Shown here piece by piece: positions 36,430 to 45,678 of a stretch of 64,000 nt of DNA (within the stretch, counting starts at the first letter, position 1; each line of letters begins with the position of its first letter). The notes under the pieces were generated by a model. The model was not told the origin of the DNA, did not search any database, and worked only from the letters and a program-made list of their open reading frames with translations. A program made the translations under genes and the position numbers. Source of the DNA: Deltaproteobacteria bacterium (GTDB lineage: Bacteria > UBA10199 > GCA-002796325 > JACPFF01); NCBI GenBank assembly GCA_016210045.1, contig JACQUX010000029.1, positions 1 through 64,000 on the forward strand, given 5' to 3'.

Positions 36430-37653
36430 ATGATTCCACTTTGGACCATCGTCCCATTCGCCGCGCTGCTATGTTGCATCGCGGTCTTGCCGCTGGCCGT
36501 GCCGCATTTTTGGGAACGCAATCGGAATCGCGCGCTGATTGCCGCCGCGCTCGCCACGCCTACATTGGTCTGGCTACTGCAACACGATCCGCTTGCACTC
36601 CAGCACACTGCACTGGAATATTTTTCATTCATCTGTCTGCTCGGCTCGCTCTACACCATCGCCGGCGATATTCTGGTGACCGGCGACTTGCGCGCCACGC
36701 CACGCGTCAACACCGCATTTCTCGCCGTGGGGGCTGTGCTAGCGAACTTCATCGGCACCACCGGCGCCAGCATGGTCCTGATCCGCGCGTTTCTGCGCAC
36801 CAATTCCGAACGCCGCCATGTCCACCATCTCCCGGTCTTTTTCATCTTTATCGTCAGCAACTGCGGCGGACTGCTCACGCCCCTCGGCGACCCGCCGCTC
36901 TTCCTCGGCTATCTGCGCGGCGTCCCGTTCTTCTGGACGTTGCAACTCCTCCCCCATTGGCTCTGTATCGTCGGCGCGCTGCTGCTGATCTTCTACGTCT
37001 GGGATGCACTGGCGTATCGGCGGGAAACCAGCAGCGACTTGGCCCGCGATGTGGCGCTGGTGCGTCCGCTCCGCATCCAAGGCGGGATCAATTTCTTGCC
37101 GCTGGCGGGAGTCGTCGGCGCCGTCTTCCTCCCGACGCCGTGGCGCGAACTGATCATGCTCGGTATGGCGCTGGTGTCGCTGCGGCTGAGTCCCCAAGTC
37201 GCGCGGCGACAGAACGTCTTTACCTGGGGGCCGATCCTGGAAGTCGCGATCCTCTTCGCCGGGATCTTCGTCACGATGGTCCCGGCGTTGATGCTGTTGC
37301 GGGAACACGGCCCGTCGTTCGGCGTCACGACGCCGGGGCAATTCTTCTGGGCCACCGGATTGCTCTCGGGTGTCCTCGACAATGCCCCGACTTATTTGAC
37401 GTTCCTCTCGCTCGGCCAAGGGCTCGGCCTCCCGGCCGAAGTCGCCGGCGTCCCGACCACGCTGCTGACGGCGATCAGCACCGGCGCAGTCCTGATGGGC
37501 GCCAACACATACATCGGCAACGGCCCCAACTTCATGGTCAAGGCGATCGCCGACCACGCCGGCTTCCGCACCCCGTCGTTCTTCGGCTACTGCCTCTACA
37601 GCCTCGCCATCTTGTTCCCACTCTACGCGCTGCTCCATGTGATCTTTTTCTAG
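36430..37653 (+). CDS. Na+/H+ antiporter-like / CitMHS_2-type transporter
   Basis: 407 aa integral membrane protein with about 11 helices. IGTTGASMVLIRAFLRTN, then NCGGLLTPLGDPPLFLGYL and LSGVLDNAPTYLTFLSLGQG, near the end MGANTYIGNGPNFMVKAIA, match the sodium:proton antiporter / putative citrate transporter family (CitMHS_2). Likely a cation-coupled transporter. Start ATG 36430 (MIPLWTIVPF) preferred over TTG 36394; no strong ribosome site. 42 bp after the SpeE-like gene, possibly co-transcribed. Confidence 0.87.
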   Translation: MIPLWTIVPFAALLCCIAVLPLAVPHFWERNRNRALIAAALATPTLVWLLQHDPLALQHTALEYFSFICLLGSLYTIAGDILVTGDLRATPRVNTAFLAVGAVLANFIGTTGASMVLIRAFLRTNSERRHVHHLPVFFIFIVSNCGGLLTPLGDPPLFLGYLRGVPFFWTLQLLPHWLCIVGALLLIFYVWDALAYRRETSSDLARDVALVRPLRIQGGINFLPLAGVVGAVFLPTPWRELIMLGMALVSLRLSPQVARRQNVFTWGPILEVAILFAGIFVTMVPALMLLREHGPSFGVTTPGQFFWATGLLSGVLDNAPTYLTFLSLGQGLGLPAEVAGVPTTLLTAISTGAVLMGANTYIGNGPNFMVKAIADHAGFRTPSFFGYCLYSLAILFPLYALLHVIFF

Positions 37654-37983
37654 CCTGACCAACGGCGCAGAATATTTTTTGCGGCGCTTGCATCTGGCGC
37701 ACGGTTGTGGCTAATAGCGCACGTCGCTCGGAAACCATTGAAGCATGCGAGTTTCCGGTTCGGCACGCGTCTCGGGAACTGAGCGGGATCAGCCCGAGGC
37801 CTCACGATGGCGCATAGCACGACAGACAAGTTTAGTGAGAAGTAGGCGCGCGTAACTACCCGAAAACAATTGCAATCCCTCGACCGGCGGAATGGACCCC
37901 GTGGGCCGGGGCAACTTTTTTGTCAAACGGTCGATACTATCAGTAGGGGATTGGGAGTCCAGGAAGGTCGAAAGGTACGATAT
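37654..37983. other. Intergenic region with hairpins
   Basis: 330 bp. Hairpin CGGAAAC/GTTTCCG at 37729-37757 with a 15-base loop. A weak terminator-like CCCC...GGGG stem followed by T6 near 37897-37921. No gene recognised. Confidence 0.4.
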
Positions 37984-38751
37984 ATGATTCGTTTATATAC
38001 ACCAGGAGAGGCTGGGCGACTGCGCACTGCGGCGGCTGGCATTACGCGGCACCTTGAAGGGGTAATCGGTGGCGTGGCGCGCAGGGAGAGCGGCGTCCGA
38101 CGCATTCACGACGAAGGGATGCCACTCGCCAGGAGATTGACCGTGGGAACGGTCGGGGTACAAACGTCTGCGGCCTATCGCTTTCCGGGGACGGTAACCA
38201 ACAGCACGATCTTGGGTGAATTACGCGCTTTGCGACGTGAGGGCATTGCTGAGATCGACCCCCACATCGCATCCGCCGAGCGCGCCCTTACCATCTCCCC
38301 CGCCGCCGACGTGCTGATGATGGCCGGCTCCGCGGCCATCCAGGGCGGATTGCGACACCTCCCTGCGGCCACCCAAGGCGGCCTGACGCTCCAGTTCGAC
38401 GGCGATGATGAGCGGCTCGATGCATGGCGGTGGGAATTGGCGGCAGCCGGGCTTTGCGCCAATCTCGACCTCCCTCGCGAGGTCGGCCGCGCGCTCCTCC
38501 CGGGCATCTATGAACAAGTTGAAGTCACACTGGGGGCTGAACCCACAGTGCGGCGCAGCCCGATGCGATTGTTGCCTGAAGAACCGCATCCGGATCATCC
38601 ACGTCTCTTCATCACACGGAACTGGGCCAACCTCCAGGTGAGACTGCTGGCCTCCAGTGAGGACCCAGAACTCGGGCACTCGCGGGTGGGAGTCATGGCG
38701 GCAGGATTGGAATTCCTGGCACGGACCACGGACATTCAATTGACTTTTTAA
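37984..38751 (+). CDS. Unknown protein
   Basis: 255 aa, no family recognised. Start at ATG 37984 (MIRLYTPGEAGRLRTAAAG), with AAAGGT about 8 bases upstream; 38 more codons upstream are open but lack support. Mixed alpha/beta with an Arg-rich N-terminal third and a C-terminal stretch RLFITRNWANLQVRLLASSE. No signal peptide or membrane helix. Its stop is adjacent to the convergent glutaredoxin stop. The opening MIRLYTPG resembles MIRPLGHR at 48101, but the similarity is too short to mean relation. Confidence 0.65.
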   Translation: MIRLYTPGEAGRLRTAAAGITRHLEGVIGGVARRESGVRRIHDEGMPLARRLTVGTVGVQTSAAYRFPGTVTNSTILGELRALRREGIAEIDPHIASAERALTISPAADVLMMAGSAAIQGGLRHLPAATQGGLTLQFDGDDERLDAWRWELAAAGLCANLDLPREVGRALLPGIYEQVEVTLGAEPTVRRSPMRLLPEEPHPDHPRLFITRNWANLQVRLLASSEDPELGHSRVGVMAAGLEFLARTTDIQLTF

Positions 38752-39003
38752 TCAGCCACGGCCCGGCAACAACTGTCCCGCTTGGTCCAACGCCAGCAGT
38801 TCTTGGTAGCCGCCGATGAAACGCTCGTCGATGAAGACCATCGGCACGGTCCGCCAGCCATCGGCGCGGGCGGACACGGCGGCGCGTTCGGCGGCGTTAT
38901 TTGTTACGTCGATCTCGGTAAACGCCAATCCCCGTTCGGCCAACAACCGCTTCGCCGCGCGACAGTAGCCGCAGTAGTCCGTGGTGTAGAGCGTGATCGT
39001 CAT
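38752..39003 (-). CDS. grxC: Glutaredoxin
   Basis: 83 aa, thioredoxin-fold glutaredoxin: active site TTDYCGYCRAAKRLL (Cys11, Cys14), cis-Pro loop RTVPMVFIDERFIGG, and GYQELLALDQAG. Reduces disulfides with glutathione. It starts 2 bp after the Rhs stop, so it is probably translated from the same transcript, an unusual place for a housekeeping glutaredoxin. Confidence 0.92.
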   Translation of the reverse strand: MTITLYTTDYCGYCRAAKRLLAERGLAFTEIDVTNNAAERAAVSARADGWRTVPMVFIDERFIGGYQELLALDQAGQLLPGRG

Positions 39004-39005
39004 CG

Positions 39006-42000
39006 CTATCCTTTATAATCCGGGCGCCGAATCCAGTGGGAGCGCTCGGACGGCGGCAGATCCTCCTTCGGCACGACCCGACATTGCAAAAGATCGCAGA
39101 TGTTGTCCACCCCTTCTTCGTTGAGCTGCCCGTTTTTCCAGGCATCACCCCGCATCAAATTCACAATCGCATCCGAGTCGCGCGGCTCATCTCCGGGCTC
39201 GAAATGCCCTAGCTTCAGCCAATGTCCCACTTCATGGGCATACACGACTTCCCGCTCCCGCTCAAAAGTCGTCAGCGTGGTAAACAAATCGGGATCGATC
39301 CGCATCACTCGACCGCCGAGCCGATTCACTTCGGCCATGACCCGATCCTTTTCGTTCAATTGCCATAAATAGATGCGATGTTCCCCGCGCTGCTGCCAAC
39401 GCGGCACCGGAGTAATCGTGACATGCGTCTCGACTTCCCACGGCGGCGCGCCTGCGTCGTGATGATTCGGGAAGGTGCCGTTCCAGATCCGCTCGACGCC
39501 GGCCTCGAACAGTGCCGGAAAGTTCGGAGGCAGGTCCGGTGACTCCAAGACCTCGGCGGTGATCTCGATCGTCACGTGAGGACCATTCGGCGTGACGGTG
39601 ATCCGCAGCCCGAACGGGTCGAGAAAACGCTGCGGATTGGCCTGGGCGTAAGTATACGGGTTCGGCTCCGTCAACAAGTCGCCACGCGACGGCGCCGCTT
39701 GCCACCACGCCCCACCGCTGAAATGGCGGCCCGGGCCCATTCCCGGATGATCGACACTGTGGTAGCGTGAGCCATCGGCCGCTGTTGTCGTAGCGCTCCG
39801 CAGCGGCGATTTGGAGCCCAGCGGATCGCGCGTCAGGAAGCGGCCCAACGCCGGGGCGTAGTCACGATAGCGCAAATGCACCAGCGCGCTGTCCGGCTCC
39901 TGCGGCCGACCGGCGAATCCGAAGACGAGTCCGGTGCGGTCCGCAACCGGCTCCCGCGCCACACCGTATGGCGTATATTCGCGGGCCGCATTCACGGCGC
40001 CCTGCTCAGTCCACCAACGGCGCACCGAACCGAGTCGATCCTGGGCGATGTAGCGCGGTGCAGCGCTCGCCGGGCGCTGCGCCAGCAATTCATCCCAACT
40101 CCCGCCGCGCAGCAGCGTTATCCAAGCGCCGTCGCGCTGCTGCCAGCCGAGTTCGTGCCAACCGCTGTAGACGATTCGTTGTTCCTGCCGACCAACGCGC
40201 CGCGCGAGCGCATCGTAGGTGTAGCGGATCGGACGTTGCCACCAGCCGCCGCGTGCGACTCGCTGCAGTCGGCCGAGCGCATCGTAGTCATATGCAACGC
40301 GGCCGTCATGCAACAGTCGACCAGCGGCGTCGTAGTGCAGTGCGGTGCGAGGCACGGCGTCCGGCCCGCTCATCGTGGTCACGCGATGCAGCGGGTCGAC
40401 TGCGTAACGCCACGTCCCGGCCGGTGTCGTGACCGTGCGCCAATTGTCGTTGCCGTCCAATTGCCACCGCCAGGACTCGCGCGCGAGGCCGGCAACGCGC
40501 TCCGCAGCGACTAAGCGCTGCGCCGCATCGTATTGATACGTCCAGCGCGGACCGTCCGTTTCCGTCGCCGCGCGCGTGTTCCCCGCCGCGTCGTACGCGT
40601 ATGTGATGGCCCACGATGCCCCGGTGTCATGGCGATACGACTCACGACGGATACGTCCTGCGGAATCGTAGTCCCGTTCCCGTTCGAGGTGCGCGCCGAA
40701 ATGCGTGTGGACGGCACGCTGCCAACCGTGGTGCTCGATGGCCACTTGCGCATCGCCGTGCACAGCGCCGATCAACCGACCGATGGCGTCGTAGCGGCGC
40801 GTTTCGCGTTCCCCGTCGGGCATCCGTCGTTCCACGACCTGCCCCAGTGCATCGACGGATGTGTCGATCCTGAATTCGCCTTGAGTTTCTTGCACCAAAT
40901 GAGAGAGCGCGTCGTATGCGAATGTGCTGACTTCTGTGCCAACGCGCGCCGCGATCAGGCGGCCGAGCGGATCGTACCGATAGCCGGCGCTGATCGATTC
41001 CGCAGCAGCGGTGCGGTCATTCGCCGTCAGCGCCGCGACACGGCCGGTGGCGTCGTACTCGTACTGGACGTCCCGTCCGCTCGCGTCCCATCGCGCCGCG
41101 ACACGGCCATCGCGACGGCGCTGATACCGTGTGGTCGTGCCGTCGGCGAATTGGACACCGATCGGCTGGTCGAGTGGATCGTAGGCGTACTGCAGTGGCG
41201 TGTCGGCGTCGTCGTGCAGACTGCGCAATCGATGGTTGGCGTCCCACGTCCAGCGCGTCGTGAGTCGGCCGTCAGGATTCCACGGATTGCGGCCGACGGC
41301 CTCCGCGTCCCGATGCCGCGCGCGCAACCGTCCCAATGCGTCGTATGCAAAGTGCGTCGCGCCGCCACTCGGCGGCTGGAGCGCGACCAGATTGGAACGC
41401 GCGTCGTACGAGTAGCGCCACTGTGCACCGACCGGATCGGTCTGCGCGATCAGACGTCCGAGCGCATCGTAGTGGAATTGCGTCGTGGTGAGCGGCGGAC
41501 CGACATCCGCCTGCACCAATCGCCCCGCCAGGTCATACGTGTAATGGCGTTCGATTCCGACCGGATCGCGCACTGCGGCGAGGTGTCCAAGACGATCGTG
41601 CTCTATGTCCCAACGCGCGCCGGAGGCGTCGGTGAACGCGCGCACCTGACCGCGTGAATCGCGTTGCCAGGCCTCCGTCACCCACTCGATCGAGTCAGCT
41701 GGGTTGCGCCACCGGGCCCGTTGGCGGGCGACGACGCGCCCGAGCGGGTCGTAGTGCCAGCGAGTGGCTTGGAGTCGGGTGCCAGCAGCGTCAAACCATT
41801 CGGCGTGCGTCACCCGGCCGAGTGCGTCACGCACCAGCTGCGGCCCGTTGCCGAGCGGATCGCGCACCGCGCGCAACTGACCGAAGCCGTCATATTGATA
41901 CGCCGTCCGCGCACCGACGGGATCGATCGTCGCCGCGAGCGCGCCGCTTGCGTCGTACGCCCATTGCCATGCGGCGAGCGCGCCGACGGTATCGTCCCCG

Positions 42001-45000
42001 GCCTGCCGCGCCACCACCCGATCACGCGCATCGTAGACCAACGCGATCCAATTCCCCTCCGGACGCACGATCCGCGCCAAATTGTGATTCGCGTCGTACT
42101 CGAATCGCGTCTCGATCCAGTGCGCGGCATCCACTTGTTCGCGTCGCTGAATCAAATAGTCGAGCGAGTCATACGCCATCTCGACGGCGACAAACCCTTG
42201 CGGGCGATTGTCCACGGCGACACGCACCAAATTATCGTTTGCGTCGTAGCTGTAGCGGCGTTCATAGCGGAACGGCGCCGGTCCGATCTCCCGTTCGACT
42301 TGATTGCGCGCATTCACGAGGAACTGCGTGACGGCACCGGTCGGATCGGTCACGGCCGTCACATTGCCGACCGCGTCAGTCCGATAGCGGATTGTTCCGG
42401 CCGCGTGCTCGGCGTCGCGCACGACGGCGGCGAGATCTCCGGCGGCGGAATATTGGTACGCCGTCACGGTGCCGGCGGCGTCGCGCGCACGAATCGGTTG
42501 GCCGAACGGATCGCGCTCCCACTGCCGGCGACTCCCGTCGGGCAACGTGACCGCCTGCAAGGCCACTCCATCGTAATGGAGTATTGCCTGCTGATCGAGT
42601 GGATCACGCACCTGTTGCACATCGCTGCTGGTGGGGCGATACGCCAGCGTCCACGCTCGCACGCGGCCGTCACGACCGCGCTGCTCCTGCCGCAATATGT
42701 TCCCGTGTTCGCGCCGATCACGCGCCGTATCGGGATACGTAGCATGCCACGCGCCTCCGTCGGACAATTGCTCTGTGGTGCGGCGTCCCTCGGCGTCGTA
42801 TGCGGAGATTGCAACGACGTCTGTGTCCGCCGCCCGCGCGCCGACAGTCTCCTCGCGCAGCAATTCGCCCCACGCATTGTGCCGATAGCGACGCATCAGC
42901 CCGCGCCGATCGGTCACCGTGACCTCATCGACGGCCGCGTTGGGACCGCCCCACCATCCGGGACGCGCCAACAAGTAATGCGCTTGAATAGGCCGTGTCG
43001 CGTCGCCGTAATATTGCGCAATCACGCGATCGCGCTCCAGGCCACTACGTCCGTACGTGTTCCGCAAATACACCTGTCCGTTCGGGTCGGTGATCTGCAC
43101 TAAGTTGTGATTGAGCGGTGGATCGGGTTCATGCGCGGTGTAGGCATATTGCGTCGTCTTGCCGTGTGGAAAGTCACGCACGGCAGGCGTCGTGACCGCG
43201 ATCAAGTCACCCTGCGTATCGTACACGTAACGCCAGACGCGACCGGTCCAATCGCGCACTGCGACGATGCGATCCGCTCGGTCGTAGTCGAACTGCAACG
43301 ACCGTCCGACGGCGGCGCGCACGGAGGTCAGGCGGTCGGCGGCATCATACACGGCATGCACTGTATTGCCGAAACGGTCGCGGGTGGCCGCCCAACGGCC
43401 GGCCGCTGAGAAGTGCGTCTGCGCGCCGTTCGGATGCCGCAGCGTGAACGGCGCAGCGCTGCACTCCGATACAGCGGCGATATCCGCTCGACAAAGCAGC
43501 GAAAATACGCCGCGCGGGGATTGATAGGTGCCGTCGGCAGCGCGGAGGAAACGCCACTTGCGCCCTGCGGCGTCGAACCACGTGACGCTGCCATCGGCGG
43601 ACGGCAGCAGATGCTCATTATAGGAGTGCGTCCAGTTTCGTCCCAGTGGTCCGCTAAAATCGTGGCGGCTGCGGTAGACGCGTTCGAAGCGCAGGTCGGG
43701 TCCACGCGCCGGAATCGTCAGATCGACGACGCGGTGGAGGAATTCGCCGTTATGGAGCAGCACCGGATCGAAGGCGTTACTGAGGCTCGGGTGTTGTGCC
43801 GGGATGCGGGTCTCCGGAAGGATTTGGGCCGTGAGCGGCAACACTCCCGTGGCCTCCAACACGCCGCCCGCTGCGTGCGCCAGACCACCACTGATTTCCT
43901 CATTCCAGCGGGCGAGTTCGGAGCGGACTTGTCCTGGAACCTCTTCCAACCCCAACACTTCGAGCGGCGTTTGGTCACCCCAACGGCCAAGCCACTGACC
44001 ACGCAGCTGGGCGCGTCGTTTGAACTCTTCCCAACTGCGCGGGAGCCCCGCTTCTTGCGGAAAGATCGACGTGGCCCGACGTGCTAAGTCGGCCATGCCA
44101 TCGTTGGTCATCGTGACCGCGTCGCGCACCGGAGTCAGTAACGTTTGTTGTAAATCCTGCAGCTCGGCTTCCGCCACGCGCACGGCCTCGTCCAGTTTTC
44201 CTTGGACCATATCCAGCTTGCCGGTCACGACGCCTTCTAAGCGTTGGATCTCGGCGCGCACGTGACGCACCCGATCGCGTACGGCCGTCAGGTCGCGTCC
44301 GAAACGTCCCCACTCCGCGACTGGTGGGAGCCCGGCAAACGCGCCGACTTGTTTGGCCACATCGAGCAGCTGCGTGAGATTGAGGACGATCGCCTCGCGG
44401 TTGCTGAGCTGCCATTGCAACACGTCGAGCACTTCAGTGGCGCGTTTGAATTCGTATGGATTGAAACAGGTAGGCCCGCAAAAGGCGTTCGCGAAATGGC
44501 GACCGGCGGAGGCGAGCAAGATCGCGCCATAGACGGGGTTGGGAAGCGTCAGCACCGGAAAGTCGCGGACCTTGTGGAGCGCGCGGTCGAGCGTGGCGCC
44601 GGGGAGATGGGCGCGCACGCGCTGGCTGAGCGCACGGAACTGTTCCGGCCCGTCGCGCAACGCGCGCACCAATTCCGGTGGCAATTGGCCAGCCAGCGCC
44701 GTCTCGATCCGGCCGCGGATCGAGGCAACGGTGCCATCGCCTAACGCCTCGGCAAACGGGCGTTCGATCACGCGGCGCAACGTTTCGCCGCGCAACAGGT
44801 GTTCGATTGCGGCCTTTGGGTCGGTCAGGAATTGTCCGGCGGGAATGGGGCAAAGCGCCGGTTCCGCGGCGTCCGCGAAGCAGTGGCGCAATTGCCCCAG
44901 CAGCGCATCGTAGCCTTGCGCGGCCAATGCATCGAGTTGCGCGTTGAGTGTGGTGGTGGCGCGGCGCGACACCTCAGCGGCCAACGCCTCGACTTCCGGT

Positions 45001-45482
45001 TGTGCCGCGCCGAATGCCCCATTCAACATTTGATCGTAGAGATAGCGGCGCGACAATTCGGGCAGCAGCGACTGCAAGCGCATCTTCAGCGCGGCCTCGA
45101 CGTCGGCGCGCAGCTGCGGATCGGTGCGCAGCAGGCCCCCGCGCACCTCCAGCCGCGTCTGTACCACGGCCCACGGAGTGGTCGCGGCGCGATCCAACGT
45201 ATTTGCGGCCCGGCCTGGCAACAGCGCAGCCGCAATCCGCGCCGCACTCGCGTCGGACGCGCCGCGTGCCAGGCTGGCCGCGACCGATTGCGTCGCCAGC
45301 GCGGTCAGAAACGGCCGCACTTCGGCCAGTTGATAGGTGCGTCCCAGTTGCTCGGCCAGCTCGGGCGTCAGCACCGCCCCGGGGCCCGCACTGAGCCCGG
45401 ACATATGGAACGCAACAATGAGAAAGAGCACACTGACTAACAGACTCCGCCGTATCACAAACGGTCCGTTCTCCCCCTGCAC
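39006..45482 (-). CDS. Rhs/YD-repeat protein with metzincin-like C-terminal domain
   Basis: 2158 aa. Signal peptide (RRSLLVSVLFLIVAFHMSGL), a long helical N-terminal region (about 30-570), a DUF6531-like entry (DLTIPARGPDLRFERVYRSR, HDFSGPLGRNW), then dozens of YD repeats (YDALGRL, YDAAGRL types) to the RHS core end (DYAPALGRFLTRDPLGSK ... FLDPFGL near residue 1958). The variable C-terminus of about 200 aa contains HEVGHWLKLGH (2083-2093), a HExxHxxxxxH zinc motif like metzincins but with Lys where they usually have Gly, and a possible Met-turn VNLMRGD. Predicted secreted polymorphic toxin with protease activity. Start GTG 45482; GTG 45458 is an alternative. No obvious immunity gene follows. 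Confidence 0.9.
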   Translation of the reverse strand: MQGENGPFVIRRSLLVSVLFLIVAFHMSGLSAGPGAVLTPELAEQLGRTYQLAEVRPFLTALATQSVAASLARGASDASAARIAAALLPGRAANTLDRAATTPWAVVQTRLEVRGGLLRTDPQLRADVEAALKMRLQSLLPELSRRYLYDQMLNGAFGAAQPEVEALAAEVSRRATTTLNAQLDALAAQGYDALLGQLRHCFADAAEPALCPIPAGQFLTDPKAAIEHLLRGETLRRVIERPFAEALGDGTVASIRGRIETALAGQLPPELVRALRDGPEQFRALSQRVRAHLPGATLDRALHKVRDFPVLTLPNPVYGAILLASAGRHFANAFCGPTCFNPYEFKRATEVLDVLQWQLSNREAIVLNLTQLLDVAKQVGAFAGLPPVAEWGRFGRDLTAVRDRVRHVRAEIQRLEGVVTGKLDMVQGKLDEAVRVAEAELQDLQQTLLTPVRDAVTMTNDGMADLARRATSIFPQEAGLPRSWEEFKRRAQLRGQWLGRWGDQTPLEVLGLEEVPGQVRSELARWNEEISGGLAHAAGGVLEATGVLPLTAQILPETRIPAQHPSLSNAFDPVLLHNGEFLHRVVDLTIPARGPDLRFERVYRSRHDFSGPLGRNWTHSYNEHLLPSADGSVTWFDAAGRKWRFLRAADGTYQSPRGVFSLLCRADIAAVSECSAAPFTLRHPNGAQTHFSAAGRWAATRDRFGNTVHAVYDAADRLTSVRAAVGRSLQFDYDRADRIVAVRDWTGRVWRYVYDTQGDLIAVTTPAVRDFPHGKTTQYAYTAHEPDPPLNHNLVQITDPNGQVYLRNTYGRSGLERDRVIAQYYGDATRPIQAHYLLARPGWWGGPNAAVDEVTVTDRRGLMRRYRHNAWGELLREETVGARAADTDVVAISAYDAEGRRTTEQLSDGGAWHATYPDTARDRREHGNILRQEQRGRDGRVRAWTLAYRPTSSDVQQVRDPLDQQAILHYDGVALQAVTLPDGSRRQWERDPFGQPIRARDAAGTVTAYQYSAAGDLAAVVRDAEHAAGTIRYRTDAVGNVTAVTDPTGAVTQFLVNARNQVEREIGPAPFRYERRYSYDANDNLVRVAVDNRPQGFVAVEMAYDSLDYLIQRREQVDAAHWIETRFEYDANHNLARIVRPEGNWIALVYDARDRVVARQAGDDTVGALAAWQWAYDASGALAATIDPVGARTAYQYDGFGQLRAVRDPLGNGPQLVRDALGRVTHAEWFDAAGTRLQATRWHYDPLGRVVARQRARWRNPADSIEWVTEAWQRDSRGQVRAFTDASGARWDIEHDRLGHLAAVRDPVGIERHYTYDLAGRLVQADVGPPLTTTQFHYDALGRLIAQTDPVGAQWRYSYDARSNLVALQPPSGGATHFAYDALGRLRARHRDAEAVGRNPWNPDGRLTTRWTWDANHRLRSLHDDADTPLQYAYDPLDQPIGVQFADGTTTRYQRRRDGRVAARWDASGRDVQYEYDATGRVAALTANDRTAAAESISAGYRYDPLGRLIAARVGTEVSTFAYDALSHLVQETQGEFRIDTSVDALGQVVERRMPDGERETRRYDAIGRLIGAVHGDAQVAIEHHGWQRAVHTHFGAHLERERDYDSAGRIRRESYRHDTGASWAITYAYDAAGNTRAATETDGPRWTYQYDAAQRLVAAERVAGLARESWRWQLDGNDNWRTVTTPAGTWRYAVDPLHRVTTMSGPDAVPRTALHYDAAGRLLHDGRVAYDYDALGRLQRVARGGWWQRPIRYTYDALARRVGRQEQRIVYSGWHELGWQQRDGAWITLLRGGSWDELLAQRPASAAPRYIAQDRLGSVRRWWTEQGAVNAAREYTPYGVAREPVADRTGLVFGFAGRPQEPDSALVHLRYRDYAPALGRFLTRDPLGSKSPLRSATTTAADGSRYHSVDHPGMGPGRHFSGGAWWQAAPSRGDLLTEPNPYTYAQANPQRFLDPFGLRITVTPNGPHVTIEITAEVLESPDLPPNFPALFEAGVERIWNGTFPNHHDAGAPPWEVETHVTITPVPRWQQRGEHRIYLWQLNEKDRVMAEVNRLGGRVMRIDPDLFTTLTTFEREREVVYAHEVGHWLKLGHFEPGDEPRDSDAIVNLMRGDAWKNGQLNEEGVDNICDLLQCRVVPKEDLPPSERSHWIRRPDYKG

Positions 45483-45500
45483 TTTATTTCAATGAATGTT

Positions 45501-45668
45501 CCCCGCCCTAAGGGGCGGGGCATCCACCTCCCTCTCCCTTTGGGGAGAGGGGTGGGTGAGGGGGAGAGCACCACGGCCATCGCTGGCTTGCAGCCTCCCC
45601 CTCACCCTGGCCCTCTCCCCAAAGGGAGAGGGAATAAAAAAGAAACGCGGCCTGCCGCGAGGAATTTC
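45501..45668. repeat. Composite BIME-like repeat, copy 1
   Basis: Order: CCCCGCCCTAAGGGGCGGGG hairpin, CATCCACC, palindrome (45528-45566), about 27 bp spacer, palindrome in inverse orientation (45594-45632), GGAATAAAAAA, then GAATTTCACCTGG. The same order of blocks is found inverted at 53808-53990. It sits between the lipoprotein stop and the Rhs start. Confidence 0.8.
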
Positions 45669-45678
45669 ACCTGGAGAG

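Noticed and set aside
36739-37662. Long minus-strand frame opposite the antiporter gene
   Set aside because: Glu/Arg/Gln-rich mirror of a membrane protein, no motif.
41664-43103. Long plus-strand frame inside the Rhs gene
   Set aside because: Antisense of YD repeats; low-complexity Arg/Val pattern.
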